A stretch of DNA of 8,072 nt from Amnimonas aquatica (lineage in GTDB: Bacteria; Pseudomonadota; Gammaproteobacteria; Pseudomonadales; Moraxellaceae), in contig NZ_PTQZ01000065.1 of the NCBI RefSeq assembly GCF_002943415.1, positions 1-8,072 of the forward strand. The letters run 5' to 3'. Below, piece by piece: positions 6,284-8,072 of this stretch. Below the pieces are notes generated by a model. The model was not told where the DNA came from. It searched no databases and was given only the letters and a program-made list of their open reading frames with translations. How positions within the stretch are numbered: position 1 is the stretch's first letter; each line of letters starts with the position of its first letter. Position numbers and translations under genes: made by a program.

Positions 6284-7402
6284 ATGAAGACCCGCGCCGC
6301 CGTCGCCTGGAAAGCCGGTCAGCCGCTGACCATCGAAACCGTCGACCTCGCCGGACCCAAGGCCGGCGAAGTGCTGGTCGAGATCAAGGCCACCGGCATC
6401 TGCCACACCGACTGGTACACGCTCAGCGGCGCCGACCCGGAAGGCCTGTTCCCCGCCATCCTCGGCCATGAAGGCGCCGGCGTGGTGGTCGACGTCGGCC
6501 CCGGCGTGAAGTCGCTGCGCAAGGGCGACCACGTCATTCCGCTGTACACGCCGGAATGCCGCGAGTGCAAGTTCTGCCTGTCGCAGAAGACCAACCTGTG
6601 CCAGGCCATCCGCAGCACCCAGGGCCGCGGCCTGATGCCGGACGCCACCTCGCGCTTCTCGCTCGACGGCCAGGACCTGTTCCACTACATGGGCACGTCG
6701 ACGTTCTCCAACTACATCGTGGTGCCGGAGATCGCGCTGGCGAAGATCCGCGAGGACGCCCCGTTCGACAAGGTCTGCTACATCGGCTGCGGCGTCACCA
6801 CCGGCATCGGCGCGGTGCTGTTCACCGCCAAGGTCGAGGCCGGCGCCAACGTGGTCGTGTTCGGTCTCGGCGGCATCGGCCTGAACGTGATCCAAGGCGC
6901 GAAGATGGTCGGTGCCGGCAAGATCATCGGCGTCGACCTGAACTCCGATCGCGAAAAGATGGCACGCGAGTTCGGCATGACCCACTTCCTCAACCCGAAG
7001 GACATCGAAGCCGCCGGCGGCAACATCGTCGATGCCATCATCCAGCTCACCGACGGCGGCGCCGACTACAGCTTCGAGTGCATCGGCAACACCAAGGTCA
7101 TGCGCCAGGCGCTGGAGTGCACGCACAAGGGCTGGGGCCGCAGCATCATCATCGGTGTCGCCGAGGCCGGCGCCGAGATCAGCACGCGCCCGTTCCAGCT
7201 CGTCACCGGCCGCAAGTGGGAAGGCTCGGCCTTCGGCGGCGCGCGCGGCCGCACCGACGTGCCGAAGATCGTCGACTGGTACATGGAGGGCAAGATCAAC
7301 ATCGACTCGCTGATCACCCACAAGCTGAAGCTGGAAGACATCAACGAAGGCTTCGCGCTGATGAAGCGCGGCGAGTCCATCCGTTCCGTGGTCGAGTTCT
7401 GA
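6284..7402 (+). CDS. frmA: S-(hydroxymethyl)glutathione dehydrogenase / class III alcohol dehydrogenase
   Basis: This 372-residue zinc enzyme oxidises S-hydroxymethylglutathione, the spontaneous adduct of formaldehyde and glutathione, to S-formylglutathione with NAD+; the family also reduces S-nitrosoglutathione. Catalytic zinc ligands are C40 (TGICHTDW), H62 (GHEGAG) and C169 (IGCGVTTG). Structural zinc ligands are C92, C95, C98 and C106. The cofactor fold shows GLGGIG (194-199) and D218, which favours NAD+ over NADP+. Class III features include CQAIRSTQGRGLMPD (106-120), whose arginine R110 is expected to bind the glutathione carboxylate, and FQLVTGRKWEGSAFGG (304-319). Length is normal for the family (about 370). 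The ATG at 6284 is chosen because AGGAG lies 8 nt upstream and the family N-terminus MKTRAAVAW begins there. fghA follows after one base, giving a two-gene formaldehyde detoxification operon; no frmR-type repressor gene is next to it. Confidence 0.97.
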   Translation: MKTRAAVAWKAGQPLTIETVDLAGPKAGEVLVEIKATGICHTDWYTLSGADPEGLFPAILGHEGAGVVVDVGPGVKSLRKGDHVIPLYTPECRECKFCLSQKTNLCQAIRSTQGRGLMPDATSRFSLDGQDLFHYMGTSTFSNYIVVPEIALAKIREDAPFDKVCYIGCGVTTGIGAVLFTAKVEAGANVVVFGLGGIGLNVIQGAKMVGAGKIIGVDLNSDREKMAREFGMTHFLNPKDIEAAGGNIVDAIIQLTDGGADYSFECIGNTKVMRQALECTHKGWGRSIIIGVAEAGAEISTRPFQLVTGRKWEGSAFGGARGRTDVPKIVDWYMEGKINIDSLITHKLKLEDINEGFALMKRGESIRSVVEF

Positions 7403-7403
7403 C

Positions 7404-8072
7404 ATGGGCGCGGCCGCGTTCGAGACCCGCAGCAGCCACGGCTGCTTCGGCGGCCTGCAGGGCTATTACGAGCACGCCTCGGCGGCAGTCGGCCTGCCCA
7501 TGCGTTTCAGCGTGTTCCAGCCGCCGCGCGCGCTGGCCGGCGAACGCGTGCCGGTGCTGTTCTGGCTCGCCGGACTGACCTGCACCGAAGAGACCTTCAT
7601 GATCAAGGCCGGCGCCCAGCGTCTGGCCGCCGAATACGGCCTCATGCTGGTCACCATGGACACCAGCCCGCGCGGCGCCGGCATTCCCGGCGAGAGCGAA
7701 CACTGGGACTTCGGTGTCGGCGCAGGCTTCTACCTCGATGCCACCCAGGCGCCCTGGGCCGCGAACTACCGCATGGAAAGCTATGTCACCGGCGAGCTGC
7801 GCGACCTGATCCTCGCGCACTTCCCGGCCGACCCGGCCCGCGTAGGCCTCTCCGGCCACTCCATGGGCGGCCATGGCGCACTCACGCTGGCGCTGCGCCA
7901 CCCCGGCCTGTACCAGTCGGTATCGGCGTTCGCGCCGATCTCTGCGCCCATGCAGTGCCCGTGGGGCGAGAAGGCCTTCGGCCGCTATCTCGGCGAAGAC
8001 CGGCAGGCCTGGCGCGGCCATGACGCCGTGGCGCTGCTGGAGGATGGTCACCGCTGCCCGCCGCTGCTGGTG
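7404..8072 (+). CDS. fghA: S-formylglutathione hydrolase (3' end missing)
   Basis: The frame opens with ATG at 7404, one base after the frmA stop, and remains open to the window end, giving 223 residues of an expected 280 or so. The product is an esterase D-type alpha/beta hydrolase that splits S-formylglutathione to formate and glutathione, the step after FrmA. The nucleophile elbow GHSMGGHGAL places the catalytic serine at S153. The early motif VPVLFWLAGLTCTEETFM (49-66) is characteristic of this family and forms the oxyanion-hole side, and RGAGIPGESEHWDFGVGAGFYLDAT is typical when read in pieces at about 90-114. The catalytic Asp and His lie beyond the window. No good ribosome binding site precedes the ATG, so translation is probably coupled to frmA. 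Confidence 0.95.
   Translation, partial: MGAAAFETRSSHGCFGGLQGYYEHASAAVGLPMRFSVFQPPRALAGERVPVLFWLAGLTCTEETFMIKAGAQRLAAEYGLMLVTMDTSPRGAGIPGESEHWDFGVGAGFYLDATQAPWAANYRMESYVTGELRDLILAHFPADPARVGLSGHSMGGHGALTLALRHPGLYQSVSAFAPISAPMQCPWGEKAFGRYLGEDRQAWRGHDAVALLEDGHRCPPLLV

Noticed and set aside
6269..7405. Minus-strand open frame spanning all of frmA
   Set aside because: It mirrors the frmA gene exactly and translates to Ala/Asp/Val/His-rich sequence with no recognisable motif; frmA itself has all zinc ligands and its own ribosome binding site.
7341..8051. Minus-strand open frame of 236 codons over the fghA region
   Set aside because: The plus-strand frame from 7404 encodes an unmistakable S-formylglutathione hydrolase with GHSMGG; the minus frame shows no family features.
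1..8072. Mobile elements, CRISPR arrays, tRNA or rRNA genes, toxin-antitoxin or defence systems
   Set aside because: No terminal inverted repeats, transposase motifs, regularly spaced repeats, tRNA-like cloverleaf or defence-protein motifs were seen. All coding space is explained by common metabolic and regulatory families.

Overview
This is a GC-rich (clearly above 60% by eye), densely coding bacterial chromosomal window. It looks like ordinary proteobacterial metabolic DNA, plausibly gamma- or betaproteobacterial. That guess rests on the class III alcohol dehydrogenase/S-formylglutathione hydrolase pair and on a mitochondrial-type valine degradation cluster; it is not a firm taxonomic call. 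I see no mobile element, CRISPR array, tRNA, rRNA or phage gene. Seven protein genes fill nearly all the sequence, and two of them run off the window edges.

Layout. (1) Positions 1-1348, plus strand: the 3' part of an NADPH-dependent FMN reductase gene, followed 11 nt later by a complete pirin-family cupin gene. The pirin ribosome binding site overlaps the reductase stop codon, so the two look translationally coupled. (2) Positions 1396-5130, minus strand, transcribed right to left: mmsA (acylating methylmalonate-semialdehyde dehydrogenase), an isobutyryl-CoA dehydrogenase gene and mmsB (3-hydroxyisobutyrate dehydrogenase). These are three steps of valine breakdown. The enoyl-CoA hydratase and 3-hydroxyisobutyryl-CoA hydrolase that act between them are not present here. 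(3) Positions 5131-5228: a 98-nt divergent control region with an AT-rich patch. (4) Positions 5229-6176, plus strand: a LysR-type regulator transcribed away from mmsA, probably the local regulator of the valine genes, closed by a strong rho-independent terminator. (5) Positions 6284-8072, plus strand: frmA/adhC (S-(hydroxymethyl)glutathione dehydrogenase), then after a single base the start of fghA (S-formylglutathione hydrolase), cut by the window end. Together these oxidise formaldehyde, as its glutathione adduct, to formate.

How the genes work together. Isobutyryl-CoA dehydrogenase makes methacrylyl-CoA. Hydration and thioester hydrolysis, encoded elsewhere, would give 3-hydroxyisobutyrate, which MmsB oxidises to methylmalonate semialdehyde. 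MmsA converts that to propionyl-CoA. The formaldehyde module is a separate transcription unit behind a terminator, and the reductase/pirin pair is a third unit converging on mmsB.

Nothing here is convincing evidence of a new biological system. The points worth a second look are the split valine pathway with a LysR-type rather than AraC-type neighbour, the compact divergent promoter region with a possible 4-codon mini-frame, and the unexplained 94-nt gap before mmsB.
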